In this document: positions 21,535 through 32,274 of the stretch, piece by piece
Numbering within the stretch: the stretch's first letter is position 1
Layout: every line of letters begins with the position of its first letter
Source of the DNA: Ananas comosus
Lineage: Eukaryota; Streptophyta; Magnoliopsida; Poales; Bromeliaceae
NCBI RefSeq assembly: GCF_001540865.1
Contig: NC_033636.1
Span: 4,112,784 to 4,176,783, forward strand
Length of the DNA: 64,000 nt
Reading direction: 5' to 3'
Notes under the pieces: generated by a model
Seen by the model: the letters and a program-made list of their open reading frames with translations, nothing else
What the model was told of the DNA's origin: nothing
Databases searched by the model: none
Translations under genes and position numbers: made by a program

Positions 21535-24216
21535 TGTAGGTTATGGAAACCCTAGGATCTATCTAGATACTATCAAATCAAACTAGAGGGGGGTGAATAG
21601 GTGTATAGCCCAAAAATACAAATCTAAATGCGATAAAAGTAAATGCAGAAAACAAAATAGCACACCGAGATTTACGTGAAAAAACTCTAATTTGGAGAAA
21701 AATTCACGGGACCAACACGCGAAAACATAATCCACTAAGAGAAAATATTATAAGGTGATTACCGACTCCACGGATTTAACCTCACTTTAACCTCCTACAG
21801 ATCTCGTGCATGTCACTGGGTTGTCCACGCCCCACGTTCGAATCCACGAATGCCACGCCTCACGTCCAAATCTACGAACGCCACTCGAATCCTCGAGCCC
21901 ACGATCCAAATCCACAAACCGCCTTGATCACGTCAAATCCACGATGTCGTACATGAAGAGTTTTATGTTTCTACGGTGATCCTTTGCTTAGAGAGTCATT
22001 GAAAAACCAGAGAAAAATCTCTAAACAAAGTTTAGATCAATTCGACATATTAATATTGAATTCCAATATCTCGAATTGAACTAAAAGAGGCTATTTGATG
22101 GAAATGGGTTTAAAACGAAAACCTAGCCTCTAGGGTTACTCTATCATGTAATCTCGTGCTTCTGTGTATTAGAGAACTCCAATGTCATATTTATAGACTT
22201 CAGAATCAATTAGAATAGAATTAGAGGCTTAATTAGGAAAGTTTACATTGTACCGGCACTCGAGTGTGGGTACCTGTCACGCCTCGGGACCCAGCGGAAG
22301 CCCGCCCGGCACGTGTTCAGACCTGCCATATGCCTACGACATATCAGGCGTCTACAACAAAGCGATAAACAAACAACTAGTAACAAGTATCTAGAGATAG
22401 CAGAGCAAGTGCACAACTAGATTCTAATAACGAGTAGGACGAAAAGAGAACTAAATCACTAACATAAACATAAAGTAGTACAACAACAAAACCCAAATAC
22501 AAGTGCTAAGCATACAAAAATGGTGGTCACTATACATGGGTATAAAACTCTCGCTCTCTACACAGATACAAAAATAGAGAGATGACCACCTAAGAGCAAA
22601 CACTCCTCGCTAGCTAGCTAAGCGATCCCTTTGCCACGATCCCGAGCCTCCACCGGTGCGGATGGCTCTGTAAGAAAACACAAACAGGGGGCGTGAGAAC
22701 TATAATCAATAGTTCCCAGTGGACAATTGCCGACCTCAGCGAAATGCACCACTAGGCTAAAAAGGCCAAAAGTAGTATATTCAACTTGTAAATGAAAAGA
22801 ACATAGTGTATATAAAACATGAAATAAACTTGCTAACTACTATGCCTCTACTTAGCATAGATTTCCACAAATATAAATGCTATTCTAACATGAATATGCA
22901 CAAGTATAACTAACATGATGTCCACAAGTGCAACTAGTAAAATGTCATTGTTTACTAATTCGTTTAATGTCCATTTTGCATTTTAGTTCCAATAATGCTC
23001 CGATCATATAGGACCTACCTGTGGTAGTCCGGCTTGCGTTGTGCCTAATGGCCCCGTGGTAGTCAACATTCCCACTCTAGGACTGAGCCTCCCCCACGGC
23101 ATCCCATTTCGGCGCCCAATCCCGCACGGGCGAGCTTCTATTGCGTTGGCTATCTCCAGAGTGCCGGCTTGTGGGGAGCGACCCTCACAAGTATGTGCGA
23201 ATGAGCACAATAGCAAGCAGGCATAAATATCCATCTCAAGTCCAATGTCATCATGTCTAAAACATGGTATAAGAGCTAGTGTCCCAATGGCCCAACACTA
23301 TGTGATCATGTAGCAGTTTAACCATTTACTAGGTTGAATGCCTTTTTATGGCATTTTTGTCCACTATGTCAAACATAAGTTTTACATCAAAGAGCATGAT
23401 ATTCTAGTCATTTCCATTGTAAGAAACATGATTCCAAACCATATAATAGAATGCTATTCTCATGCATGTTAACAATGCACATATCTCTCTCTACTATATA
23501 GAGATAATTTTCATTCTAAAATTCACATATGCCCTATCTAGTATGAATATGCATGATTTTTTATTTTTCAATAATTAAAATGACATAGGTGAAATTTTTC
23601 TCATTTCGGTAAGGTCAAACCCACAAAGACTCAAATTCCCGTCGTTTGTGCCGATGAAGGTGTCCACACGTCTCCTAGCTCCCTAAAGATAATTCTAAGA
23701 GGGATAAGCAAAACGAACGAACACTTCTATGATCAAACTTTAATCAACCCAAGAAAAGGGCAAAAACTCACCTTGTATGATGAAAATCTCTTTCAATCTC
23801 CAAATGAGAGCAAGAACCCTTCTAATCCAACCCAAATGAAAGTTCTACACCTATCAATTAAGTCCTAAAAGCCACAAATCAAAAATCCCCAAATAAAACT
23901 CCAGATTCTCATTTCTAGGTTTTCATCTAAAAAATTCTACCAAAACAAAGAGAAGATTTATGATACTAACCTTTAAATAAGCTCCAATCCAAGCTTGGAA
24001 TGAGCTAAGGTTGAAGATTGATCCTCTAGAAAGCTTCTCTCATCAATCCAAAGCTTCTCCAACGGAGGAAATCCAACATGAAGCAAAGAGGAGAGAAAAA
24101 GAGAGATCAACTCAAGCAAAAACCAAGAAAAATGGGAGAAAAAACAAGGGAGAGGGTCCTCACTTGTTTCTCCACGTTCTAGGGCTCAAAAGAGTCCTCA
24201 AGGGGCTGTGGAGGGG

Positions 24217-24225
24217 TTATATAGA
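24217..24225 (-). promoter_or_regulatory. Putative TATA box of the family P LTR
   Basis: TTATATAGA here reads TCTATATAA on the LTR sense strand. It lies about 425 bp from the LTR 5' end once the nested element is removed. A TATA-like CTATATAGG lies about 380 bp into the copy at 48815-51286. This matching position in two copies supports a real core promoter. Confidence 0.5.
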
Positions 24226-24353
24226 GTTGCGACATTTGCAAAAACACCCTCCAACAACGTGCAGTCTGCACTGCACTGCGTACCGGTACCACGGGCAAGA
24301 GTCACCGGTTAACAGGTAGCAGACTGCGCAACCCGAGCCTCGGGCTGGCAAAA

Positions 24354-26944
24354 TGTAACACACTGGACCTATGCAAATTGTGAGGTTCGAGTGATTGGAT
24401 GTGTTTCGAGCTTTTCCACGCGTTGTGGAGGGTCGTAGAAGGTGTTCCGACCTAAAAAGTTCGAATCCTGGAATTTCAGCTAAGTCCTGAGAGTTTTACT
24501 CTTGGGGACCGGTCCCTGCGGGGAGACACCGGTCCCCCGGCGAGGCAACCGGTCCCTGGCGGATGAGATCGGTCCCCAAGCATGTTTTCGCGGGGAGAGA
24601 CCGATCCCATGCGGGGAGAGACCGGTTCCCGAGAGCAGGTTTTGCGGGATGGACCTGAGAGACCGGTCTCAAGCAGGGAGAGACCGGTCCCTCTGGGCAA
24701 AATCTGCCTAGTCCGGGCTTTGCACAGGTTGCAAAGTTGACGGACTTTTTTGGATTTTGTTACACTAGAGGGCCTATATGGCCATTTCACTTTCCTTTCT
24801 CCCTCATTTCACCCTCCCACTTGCTTTTAAAGAGAAAAGGAGAAGAATGAGGAGAAGGAAGGAGAAGGAGAGCTTGTTTGAGTACTTGGAGCTTCACCCT
24901 CACCCTCTCTTCTTCCATTTGGTGGTTTGGAGCTTGCTTTTGGAGCTTGGTGCTGGATCAATCTTCAACCCTAGAGGATTTTGAGCTTTGCTTGGAGCTT
25001 CCTAGAGGTTAGTTGCTTGTTCCTTCCCTCTAGACCTAGTTTTGATGGATTTTGGGAGATGAAACCCTAGAATGGAAAACCTAGGGTTTATTTGGAGCTT
25101 TTTGATTAGAGGCTTTTGAGCTAATCTAATTGGATTAGACCCTTGGTTTAGGTTGCTTTGGAAGGGATCTAGCTTCCATTTGAGCTTTGGAAAGGAATTT
25201 CTACACTATAGGTGAGATTTTGGCCCTTTTGCTTAGAAGGTCAATGTTTGAGCTTGTAGTTGATCGTAAGGTTCGTTTAACCTTTGTTCTTGTGCCTCTA
25301 GGGTACTAAGAGGCTAGTGGGCACCTTCGTCGGAGCTTACGAAGGGTTGCGCAAGTTTCGATGGGTTTGACCTAGCTTAGCATATGAGAAATTCTCATAT
25401 CCAATGTTTTATGCTTCGTAAAGTAGAAATTCATGCATTTCCACGATAAATGTATTTATTAGGGATTTTAGAATGCTTAACATGCCTATGCTATGTGTAA
25501 TGAATTTTTGGGCCTCTATGTAGTAGAGAACTAGCATATGGAACCTGTACATGAGACCGGCATTCCATGTACGGCTTGGGATCGCGTATCTATATTGAAA
25601 TTGGAAATTATGTCATGCCCTTGGACTTACGTTTAAATGAGAGGCTACTTTATGCTATAGAGAAGCTTGGGAGACTTGCACTACTTGAGAATAATTGGGC
25701 TAATGTCATTAAGCGGCATTGAGTTCGGATCACGTTTGAACCTAGTGTTAAAGTCATGTTTGGAACATAGAATATGAAATGTTCTTAACTTATAGCAATA
25801 CTTAAGTGTCATAAGGCATTAAGCAAGGTGAGTGTTGGGACATCACTTTGAGATATAGAACTGGACCGTTGGGTTGCTAGTGGCTTTTACCATGTTAGAG
25901 ACATGATGATTGAGTACTTGAGCTGTTGACTACGCTTGCTTGCCATTTGTGCTCATTCGCACATGCTTGTGAGGGTCGCTCCTTACAAGCCGGCACTCCG
26001 GAGTTAGCCTACGCGACTTATGTTCGCTCGTGCGGTATCAAGAAACCTACGGGGTCGGGAGGGATAGACTCATTTTCAGAGTAGGAATGCTGGAGCTACC
26101 ACCGACACTTAGGCGGCACAAGCTGGACCACACTTGTGTAGGTCCCAAATGAGATTGAACCGTGACATCAACTTACAAAGGTTAATCACTACTAGATAGA
26201 GTATAGTAGTTGGATACTTAGACATGCTTACCGCATAGTGGTGGATATTGAGATAAACTCATAGTATACTTGATAGTATTACTCATCACATCTTGGTATG
26301 CTTGTTGCCATCATAGAGCATTCGAACTATGCATTGGGCTTATTTCATCTTGATAGAATGGTTACATATCATATATCTTGTGGCATAGTAGTATTGCATT
26401 TCATACATGTTTTCAATTCAGCAGCTTATTATTGTCTATTATTATCGTTACTTCCCCTTTTCTTTGGGCCTACTGGTGCATTGTGCTGAGGTCAGTAATT
26501 GCCCACTGGGAACTATAAATTATAGTTCTCACGCCCTTTGTTTCTTACTTTTATTTCAGAGCCTTCCACTCCGGTCGAGGCTAGGGACCGAGGAAAGGGA
26601 ATCACCACGAGCTAGCTTGTGAGCGAGGGACGTTCGATAGGTGGTCCACCTCTTCTTTGTTTTCTTTTTGGGAGAGGATGAGAGTTGTACCTTGTATAGA
26701 GACCACCCTTTATATAGTGCTTTTGTGATGACTCTTGTACTGACTTTTTCTTTTTGTTTGGTAGTTTACTTTCCCCTTTCTCTACTTGTTGTTAGTTGTT
26801 AGCTGTTAGTAGCTCTGATATCTCTAGTAACTTTATTTCTTCTAGCTTCCATATCTCTTTTGTTGTAGACGCCTTATATATGCAGGCATATGGCGGGTCT
26901 GGGCACACACCGGGCGGGCCTATGCCGGGTCCCAAGGCGTGACA
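24354..26944 (+). mobile_element. Solo LTR, family P (2.59 kb), nested in another family P LTR
   Basis: Begins TGTAACACACTGGACC and ends GGTCCCAAGGCGTGACA. The flanks are CAAAA and CAGAA (4 of 5 match). The order of parts is: an ACCGGT palindrome array (24508-24688), a weak TATA-like spot near 24774, a leader-like segment with GAGCTTGG-rich text, the GCTTGTGAGG..CCTTACAAGC hairpin (25965-25990), the AACTATAAATTATAGTT hairpin (26511-26527), a T-rich run with TTTCAGAGCC, the GGCTAGGGACCG motif and the GC-rich end. No PBS, PPT or coding sequence is present. It is the youngest layer of a four-deep nest: broken LTR, then copia LTR, then family P solo LTR, then this one. Confidence 0.9.
24504..24692. 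repeat. Phased ACCGGT palindrome array (GRGACCGGTCYC type)
   Basis: Perfect ACCGGT cores start at 24508, 24528, 24548, 24621, 24662 and 24683, with one-mismatch cores at 24568 and 24600. Flanks extend many to GGGACCGGTCCC or GAGACCGGTCTC. Successive distances are 20, 20, 20, 32, 21, 41 and 21 bp, near 2, 3 or 4 turns of B-DNA. The array lies 154-335 bp into the LTR. Confidence 0.9.
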
Positions 26945-28051
26945 CAGAAAATACACTGGGTATCAGTGACATCGCAGGACAGTCACCGGTAACAGATCCA
27001 GTACCGGTACGGGGCCAATGCAGTACCGGTACTCTGCTCTGCAGAGTCTAATCCGAGAGCATCCCAAAATCTAAAATTTGGAGACTTTGGTGCTATGTTT
27101 TAATTTTCAATTCTCGAGATGCGAGCCATGGGTTAGAACACTATCAATGACCCTCCAGAAAGTGTGGAAAAGCTCGGAACACAAATGAAACACTTGAACC
27201 TCGCAATTTGCAAAGGTTCAGTGCATTACAGTACCGGTACACCAGGACGCATTAGGAATTTTCTGAGGCTGAGTGTCGCTACCCGGCCAATGCAGTATCG
27301 GTACTCGGCCGATGCAGTATCGGTACTTGGTCGTGGTACCGGTACACAATGTAATTCCAGAACTGTTACGTTTCGGGTTTTCAGGAACCAAATGTGAGGT
27401 ACCGGTACTCAATATAAAAATCCAGAATTTTCAATCTGGTTTTGAGGAACTGGAAATCGATACTGGTACACAATATAAAATATTGATATATTCAATTTAA
27501 AAGTTCCAAAAGCCACTTCTAATCCATTAAACATTAGTTTATATGATTCTTGCATCATAAATAGATATGAATCATAATAAAGACATTTAAAAGCTTACCT
27601 CAGCATCGTGATTCATCCAGTGAGATGTTTTCGAGTTCTTCGGAATCTCGAATTCTTCTATCTTCGACAACATGAACTGAACCCTTCAAGACTCCGACTG
27701 AAATCACGAAACTTGCCAATACAAAATTCGTAACAATCTCGCCATTTGGTAATTTCGTGACAAAATTCAAAATTACATCAAAAGTGAAAAAATGAAGTGC
27801 AATATCATCACCAAAACATCGAACCTCTCGCGTGTATATCCAATCAGAATTACAAACAAAATTACATAAGAACTCCTAAAATAGACTCTATGACTTAGAC
27901 ACAACTAGGAGTCTTGAAGTCTTGTCATCCCTGCAAAACAAATTCTCCAAAAACAAAGTTAAAACTTAAGTTGTCAAACCTCTCCAAGTCTCCAAAACAT
28001 CAAACCTTCATCGTCAAGTGTCCTCGAAGTTTAAATCTCTCCCCCTTTGTT

Positions 28052-29253
28052 CAATTCTTCTCAACCTATGCTCTCCCAATTTTTGTCAAAAATTGCCAAA
28101 AATAAAACAAAAAGGAAAAAAATACTATAAAAAGAGTAGCAGTACGCAATACAAAATCCTGTTTTTTAAAGTTTTGGGTTCTGCGGTACCCGAATCTAGT
28201 ACTCGAAAAGTGAATTTCACACCTAATTCATACAATTCAAGTTAATTTCACAAATATTAAAAATTATACTCTAAAATTATCATGATGAATATAAAATATT
28301 ACATGATTTCTTAATTCATATAAACCTCAAAATTAATTCATCAAAAATAATCTAGTGGCTAAAAAAAATATCAAGATGTAATGGTTCATGAAAAACGACT
28401 TATAGACATTCACCAAAATTGATACCAATTTATCGCAAAAATGTTCAAATTTGAGATTTCGAAAATAAAGCACCGGGGATGGCTCTTTGAGCATCTTTTC
28501 ACTATACCACCTTATAACTCCGAAAATTTTAAAATATGCACAATTTTTTAACCTTTTCGGGTATGTATTAGATATGCATGTGGTAGCTTTACACACTTAC
28601 CGGACGACAGGGGTGATAGCTTTTTCCTACATGTGGTGATAGTTTTTACACTCTTTTTAGGATGTAACTCTTTCCACATCTTTCAAGCATAGGAGCATTT
28701 TTTTTTTTTTCGTATCAATTTCTCAAAATTTTTTTTTTCATAATACAAACTCCCTCTAAACTAAGCAATCTTGCATTTGAAAGAAAAATTGACAAATTTT
28801 AGTCTATTAGCGAATAACTATTCATCATATTCAACGCTCACAACGGAGATAGTTTAATTGCCAAAATAATAAGTATTAAGAACTCCTATAATAAGTATTA
28901 AGAACTCCTATAATGCTCACAAACATGCTTACAAAAATTTGATGAATATAAGTATTAAGAACTCCTATAATAAATTATCTTCAAAATAATAAAAGTGGAG
29001 TAAAATCGATAATTAATATGAACTTAACTCGAAATAAATGAATGAAAAGTTGAGATGTTCAAGGCACTTTTCAAGTTTTAATTTCCCAATGAAAAATTCG
29101 AGTTTACTTTCCCAATGAAAATTCCAAGTTTTAATTTCCCAATGACAATGATTTCAAAATAAATTCCAAGCAAAAAGACCATTCAAACATGTAATGCAAT
29201 GATAACAAATATGCAATGAGCACCAACCAAAGCACTACACAAAACACAACAAA
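28052..29253 (-). other. Non-coding part of the copia remnant (pol missing)
   Basis: Between gag and the inferred polypurine tract there is only AT-rich DNA without reverse transcriptase, integrase or RNase H motifs. Short repeats occur (AAGTATTAAGAACTCCTATAAT three times near 28870-28970; TTTCCCAATGA-type phrases near 29080-29145). In an intact copia element pol would lie here, so it was deleted, or the element was gag-only. Confidence 0.4.
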
Positions 29254-30640
29254 TTAAAACTTAAGACAAGAAAAGATATCACTTTTCCGAACCCAAATTT
29301 GTCGGATTATTGGTTGTCTTGGCTTGTTGACGGTAGGCACCGTTTGTTTTGACTTCCGATTCACCGTCGGTTTCCGTGTTGCATTTGATTTTGGTTGAAC
29401 TTTTTGTTGTGGCTTTGACTCCCGGTTGATTCGAGATACTCGACTCGATTGATGTTGCTTTTGAATCCGTGGGGGTTGTCGAGTATTGAAAGATGCCGAT
29501 AAAGCCTTCTTATCCTTTTTAGGGCATGTCTTCTTAATGTGCCCTTTGATTCCACATCTATGGCACACTTTTTCCTTCAAAGTTGTTGAGACTTTAAGTT
29601 TTGAATTTTGATCCTTCGCAACATAAGTCCACCCAAATTCAAGCCCAAGTTTATTCGTTTGACTTAATGCGAGAATATGGTCTAACTTCTTCGATCTGGA
29701 GGAAAATTTTTGAATGTCGGATTTAAGTTGATGAACTTGTTTGGTCAAGACTTGATTAGAGGCACGAATTTCTTCATGTTGTTGTTCTAAAAAAACCAAT
29801 CTTCTCTTGATGTGATTTGATCGTTATCTCCGAATGATCTAGCTTCTCTTGGAGGATTCCATTGTTCTTCAATATCGACTCCCTTTCCTCCTCAGGAGCT
29901 TTACTAGTGGTCTTCAAGATTTTGTTTTCATCTTCTAGCTCAAGCAGGTGTTTCCTTAGCTTCTTGTTGTGCTTAGCCATTTTCTTTGACTCAATAAGGA
30001 GTTGATTGTACGTTGCGGCCAAGTCATCATCTTCCGACTCCCCCTCACTCTAGCCATCGTCGCTCGACGTCCCATGCAAGGAGAGAGAAACACACGAGTC
30101 AGAAATAATAGATGATAAACAAACAACAGTAGACGAAGGTAAGGTATTTGTAAATAAAGCAATAGCGTCATTCTTTTCTTCGTCACTTGAGATCGATTCG
30201 CTAGAAGTAGAATCATCCTAAGTTTTTATTTGCGAAGCCTTTTTTTTTTGTACAATTTCTTAGTGGGACAATCTGTAAAAATATGGCAGTAGCCTTTGCA
30301 TTAGAAGTATTGGATTTTTCCTTCAAATTCATCCTTTTTTTTAGAAGATTTTGCAAGTTTCTTTTCTTTTGATTTTGAACTTGGAGATCCTTTTGAAAAA
30401 GATTTTTGTTTAAAAGATGAGGCTTTGTTAGCTTTGTTTTTTCAAAAGTTTCGACAAAATTTCTTCATGAGAAGTGCCAATTGGTGTTCAAAGTCTGCAA
30501 GTGAAATGTCTCCATCGGAATCCGAGTCCACGTCTTCCTCCTTTGTCGATTTGAGTGCAATCCCTGTACTTTTCGAAGAAGACTTGGAAGAAGATTGATT
30601 AGTAGGAACATTTCATAAGTTTGTTAAAGTCAAATACAAA
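29254..30640 (-). pseudogene. SIRE-like Ty1/copia gag, frameshifted and with stops
   Basis: In minus-strand order: an acidic and Lys-rich segment, a first zinc knuckle near 30262-30310 (CKGYCHIFTDCPTKK) that has lost its first Cys to a stop, a Ser-rich acidic linker with a stop, a long Leu/Lys/Glu coiled coil (about 30022-29700), then a second zinc knuckle CHRCGIKGHIKKTC (about 29550) of the CX2CX4HX4C type and a basic Gln/Lys/Arg tail ending in RQIWVRKSDIF. Two knuckles separated by a coiled coil is the layout of gag in the SIRE/Maximus lineage. Gag would package element RNA into virus-like particles. The coiled coil and second knuckle are in different frames joined near 29785. No protease follows, so the element is dead. 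Confidence 0.7.
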
Positions 30641-30662
30641 TTTATGTTCTAGAAAGAATACA

Positions 30663-31012
30663 TGTGTCAGCCTGGTTGACTTCTAGGGCATACATCTAAT
30701 ATCTAGTACCGGTACCCCCAACTCAGTACCTCAACCCGAGAGCTGGTATTTTTGCACTTGTATTGGGTACCGATACTTCATTCCTAGTTCTGATATTCAA
30801 TACAAATTCTACTGTTCCAGCAGACTTAACACTACGGATTTCGTTTTTCCGCGCCCAGTTTGTACCGAAAACACTCAAATACTCCGAAACTCACTTCTAA
30901 CCATCCCAACGTCTTCAAGGCTATACGGGAACTTTTCCTATTGCCTTCATACCACACTTTGATCAATTTGACCTAAAGTTGGCATTATAATACGGGGATT
31001 CGGTATATTACA
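30663..31012 (-). mobile_element. Short solo LTR (family T end), target duplication ATACA
   Basis: Plus-strand ends are TGTGTCAGCC and TTCGGTATATTACA. ATACA flanks it on both sides (30658-30662 and 31013-31017). Read on the minus strand it starts TGTAATATACCGAATCC, like the solo LTR at 16570, and its next 150 bp follow that copy. At 350 bp it must have lost most of the LTR. One GTACCGGTAC sits at 30706. Confidence 0.8.
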
Positions 31013-32274
31013 ATACATGTAGTGAACATATCATATAGAGGCATGTCTATAACTAAATTTGTTCAATTAATTGTTGCATTTACGCATACTACTTCTTGTA
31101 TTTTATTCATACCTCAGTTGGCCTAGTAGTGTATCTTCCTACTATTGGCGGCTTACTTATTGGAAACTATTGTTTAATAGTTCTCACCCCCATTGGTTGA
31201 TTATTTTTATTTCAAAGCCTTTCACAGCGGGAGAGGTTAGGGATCGTGGTAAGGGGCAAGGTATTAAGTGCCGCTCCATGCCGTACGGCACGGGGAGTGC
31301 CGTACCGTGCCCCCAAGAAGGGGGCACGGTACAGGCGGGGCATCGCACCCCCCTTGAGTCTCGCGGCATGCCGTTGCGTGCCGCTCGAGACAAAGCGGCA
31401 CGCTGGTGCGTGTCGCCGGCACATATTTTTGGCTTTTTTTTTTTTTTTTTTTTTTTTTTCTGCCCGAGCCCTCCGCTTCTACCACAGATATCCATTTTTT
31501 CTTCAGAAAATATTTTGTCAAAATATGTCGCATCGCGAAACTTTTGGTGAATTAGGGGAACAAAAATCAATCTTCTAAACAAATTTTGATAAAATTTTTT
31601 TTAAAAGAATAAAAAAGAAAAAAAATATAGATGTAATTGCGGTACTATTCTGGTTGTTCTAGTCATTTATATTCAAAATGATTACATGCATATTAATTGA
31701 TGAGTATTGTAAGCTATGCCTAGCAAATATTAATAATTATTTGTCTAAATTTTTCAAAAATAACATAATAAAAATTTATTGGAACAAAAAAAATTTAAAT
31801 AAGTCCGTGCCAAAGCGTGCTAGTAGAAGGTCATGTGTATCCATCGGCACGCACGCGTACCACGTGTGGGCACGGAAGCGTGCCCGTGCCGTAGCGTGCC
31901 AAGGAAGGAGCGGCACGCCCCCGTGCCACGGCACTTTAAACCTTGGTAAGGGGTCATCGACTAGCTGGAGCCTCCTCGGTGTTATTATAGTCCGACCCGT
32001 AGATACTTTTCTTTTGGTTTAGTTATGATGTATAATCGTATTTTATTCGAGATTTCATAGTATTGAAGATGTACCATTTGTTAGACTTGTTGTATATCTT
32101 GCATCTTACATGTGTAGTAGAATTTATGTTCTAGCTCTGATTACCATGTTTAGGATTGGTTCCTATTCTTTTTATGGTTGTTGTAGACGCCTTGGATGCA
32201 CCGATAATGCTTGGTATACATGGCGGATCTGTGCACACGCCCGGTGGGCTTTCGCTGGGTCCCAGGGCGTGACA
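31013..32274 (+). mobile_element. LTR fragment, right piece, ending GGGCGTGACA
   Basis: After the copia complex, LTR sequence resumes. It includes a GGAAACTATTGTTTAATAGTTC hairpin phrase (about 31158-31180), TTTCAAAGCC, and GGTTAGGGATCGTGGTAAGG. It is interrupted by the hAT-type element and ends GGTCCCAGGGCGTGACA at 32274, as other family P and T copies do. Its first 46-49 bp repeat the last 46 bp of the left flank at 21489-21534. It is probably the right part of the LTR whose left parts are 20497-20744 and 21249-21534. Confidence 0.55.
31257..31945. mobile_element. Non-autonomous hAT-type DNA transposon (689 bp), 8-bp duplication GTAAGGGG
   Basis: The left end CAAGGTATTAAGTGCCG and the right end, reverse-complemented (CAAGGTTTAAAGTGCCG), form imperfect 17-bp terminal inverted repeats. 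GTAAGGGG is duplicated exactly at 31249-31256 and 31946-31953. An 8-bp duplication with CARRG-type ends is the hAT pattern. About 170 bp inside the left end and 115 bp inside the right end are packed with GTGCCG/CGGCAC and GTGCC/GGCAC words, which look like subterminal transposase-binding repeats. The middle is AT-rich with a run of 26 T (31434-31459). No transposase is encoded, and the open frames across it are Ala/Pro/Arg-rich by-products. Confidence 0.8.

Larger units (their letters stand above)
22275..27230 (-). mobile_element. Solo LTR, family P, target duplication GTACC (contains another solo LTR)
   Basis: Plus-strand ends are TGTCACGCCTCGGGACCC and GTTCAGTGCATTACA. GTACC is duplicated at 22270-22274 and 27231-27235. 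Minus the nested element at 24354-26944 it is about 2.37 kb, the family P length. It carries the family's conserved inner pieces: the hairpin around 22690-22720, the GAGTGCCGGCTTGTGGGGAGC stretch near 23160, a minus-strand TATA-like CTATATAAC near 24220, and GTACCGGTAC copies at 24280, 27001 and 27023. The integration site is the exact centre of a GTACC|GGTAC palindrome of the copia LTR. Confidence 0.9.
22250..27469. repeat. Phased GTACCGGTAC array of the copia LTR, split by an insertion
   Basis: Left of the nested solo LTR: a degenerate copy at 22250 and half a palindrome at 22270-22274 (GTACC). Right of it, the regenerated palindrome 27231-27240, one-mismatch copies at 27295 and 27317, perfect copies at 27336 and 27399, and a degenerate one at 27460. 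With the insertion removed, spacings are about 20, 64, 22, 19, 63 and 61 bp. The span 22275-27230 is the unrelated inserted LTR. Confidence 0.75.
21535..28037 (-). mobile_element. 3' LTR of a SIRE-like Ty1/copia element (interrupted by two nested LTRs)
   Basis: On the plus strand it starts TGTAGGTTATGG. The phrase CTAGAGGGGGGTGAATAGG follows at about 21582, the reverse of the CACCCCCCTCTAG motif common near the 3' end of copia LTRs. After the nested 22275-27230 insertion it resumes at 27231. The far edge is set by a pyrimidine tract (TCTCTCCCCCTTTG, 28038-28051), read on the minus strand as the purine-rich polypurine tract. Without insertions the LTR is about 1.55 kb. It contains a GTACCGGTAC array. 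The LTR 5' terminus at 28037 is approximate, because no clean TG is visible. Confidence 0.55.

Noticed and set aside
31184..31582. Open frames over the hAT-type element
   Set aside because: Arg/Pro/Ala and poly-Lys or poly-Phe products caused by GC subterminal repeats and the T26 run. No transposase domain.
31257..31945. Mutator-type element with a 9-bp duplication GGTAAGGGG
   Set aside because: The extra G on the right belongs to the inverted repeat end (CCTTG). The exact duplication is 8 bp and the ends are hAT-like.
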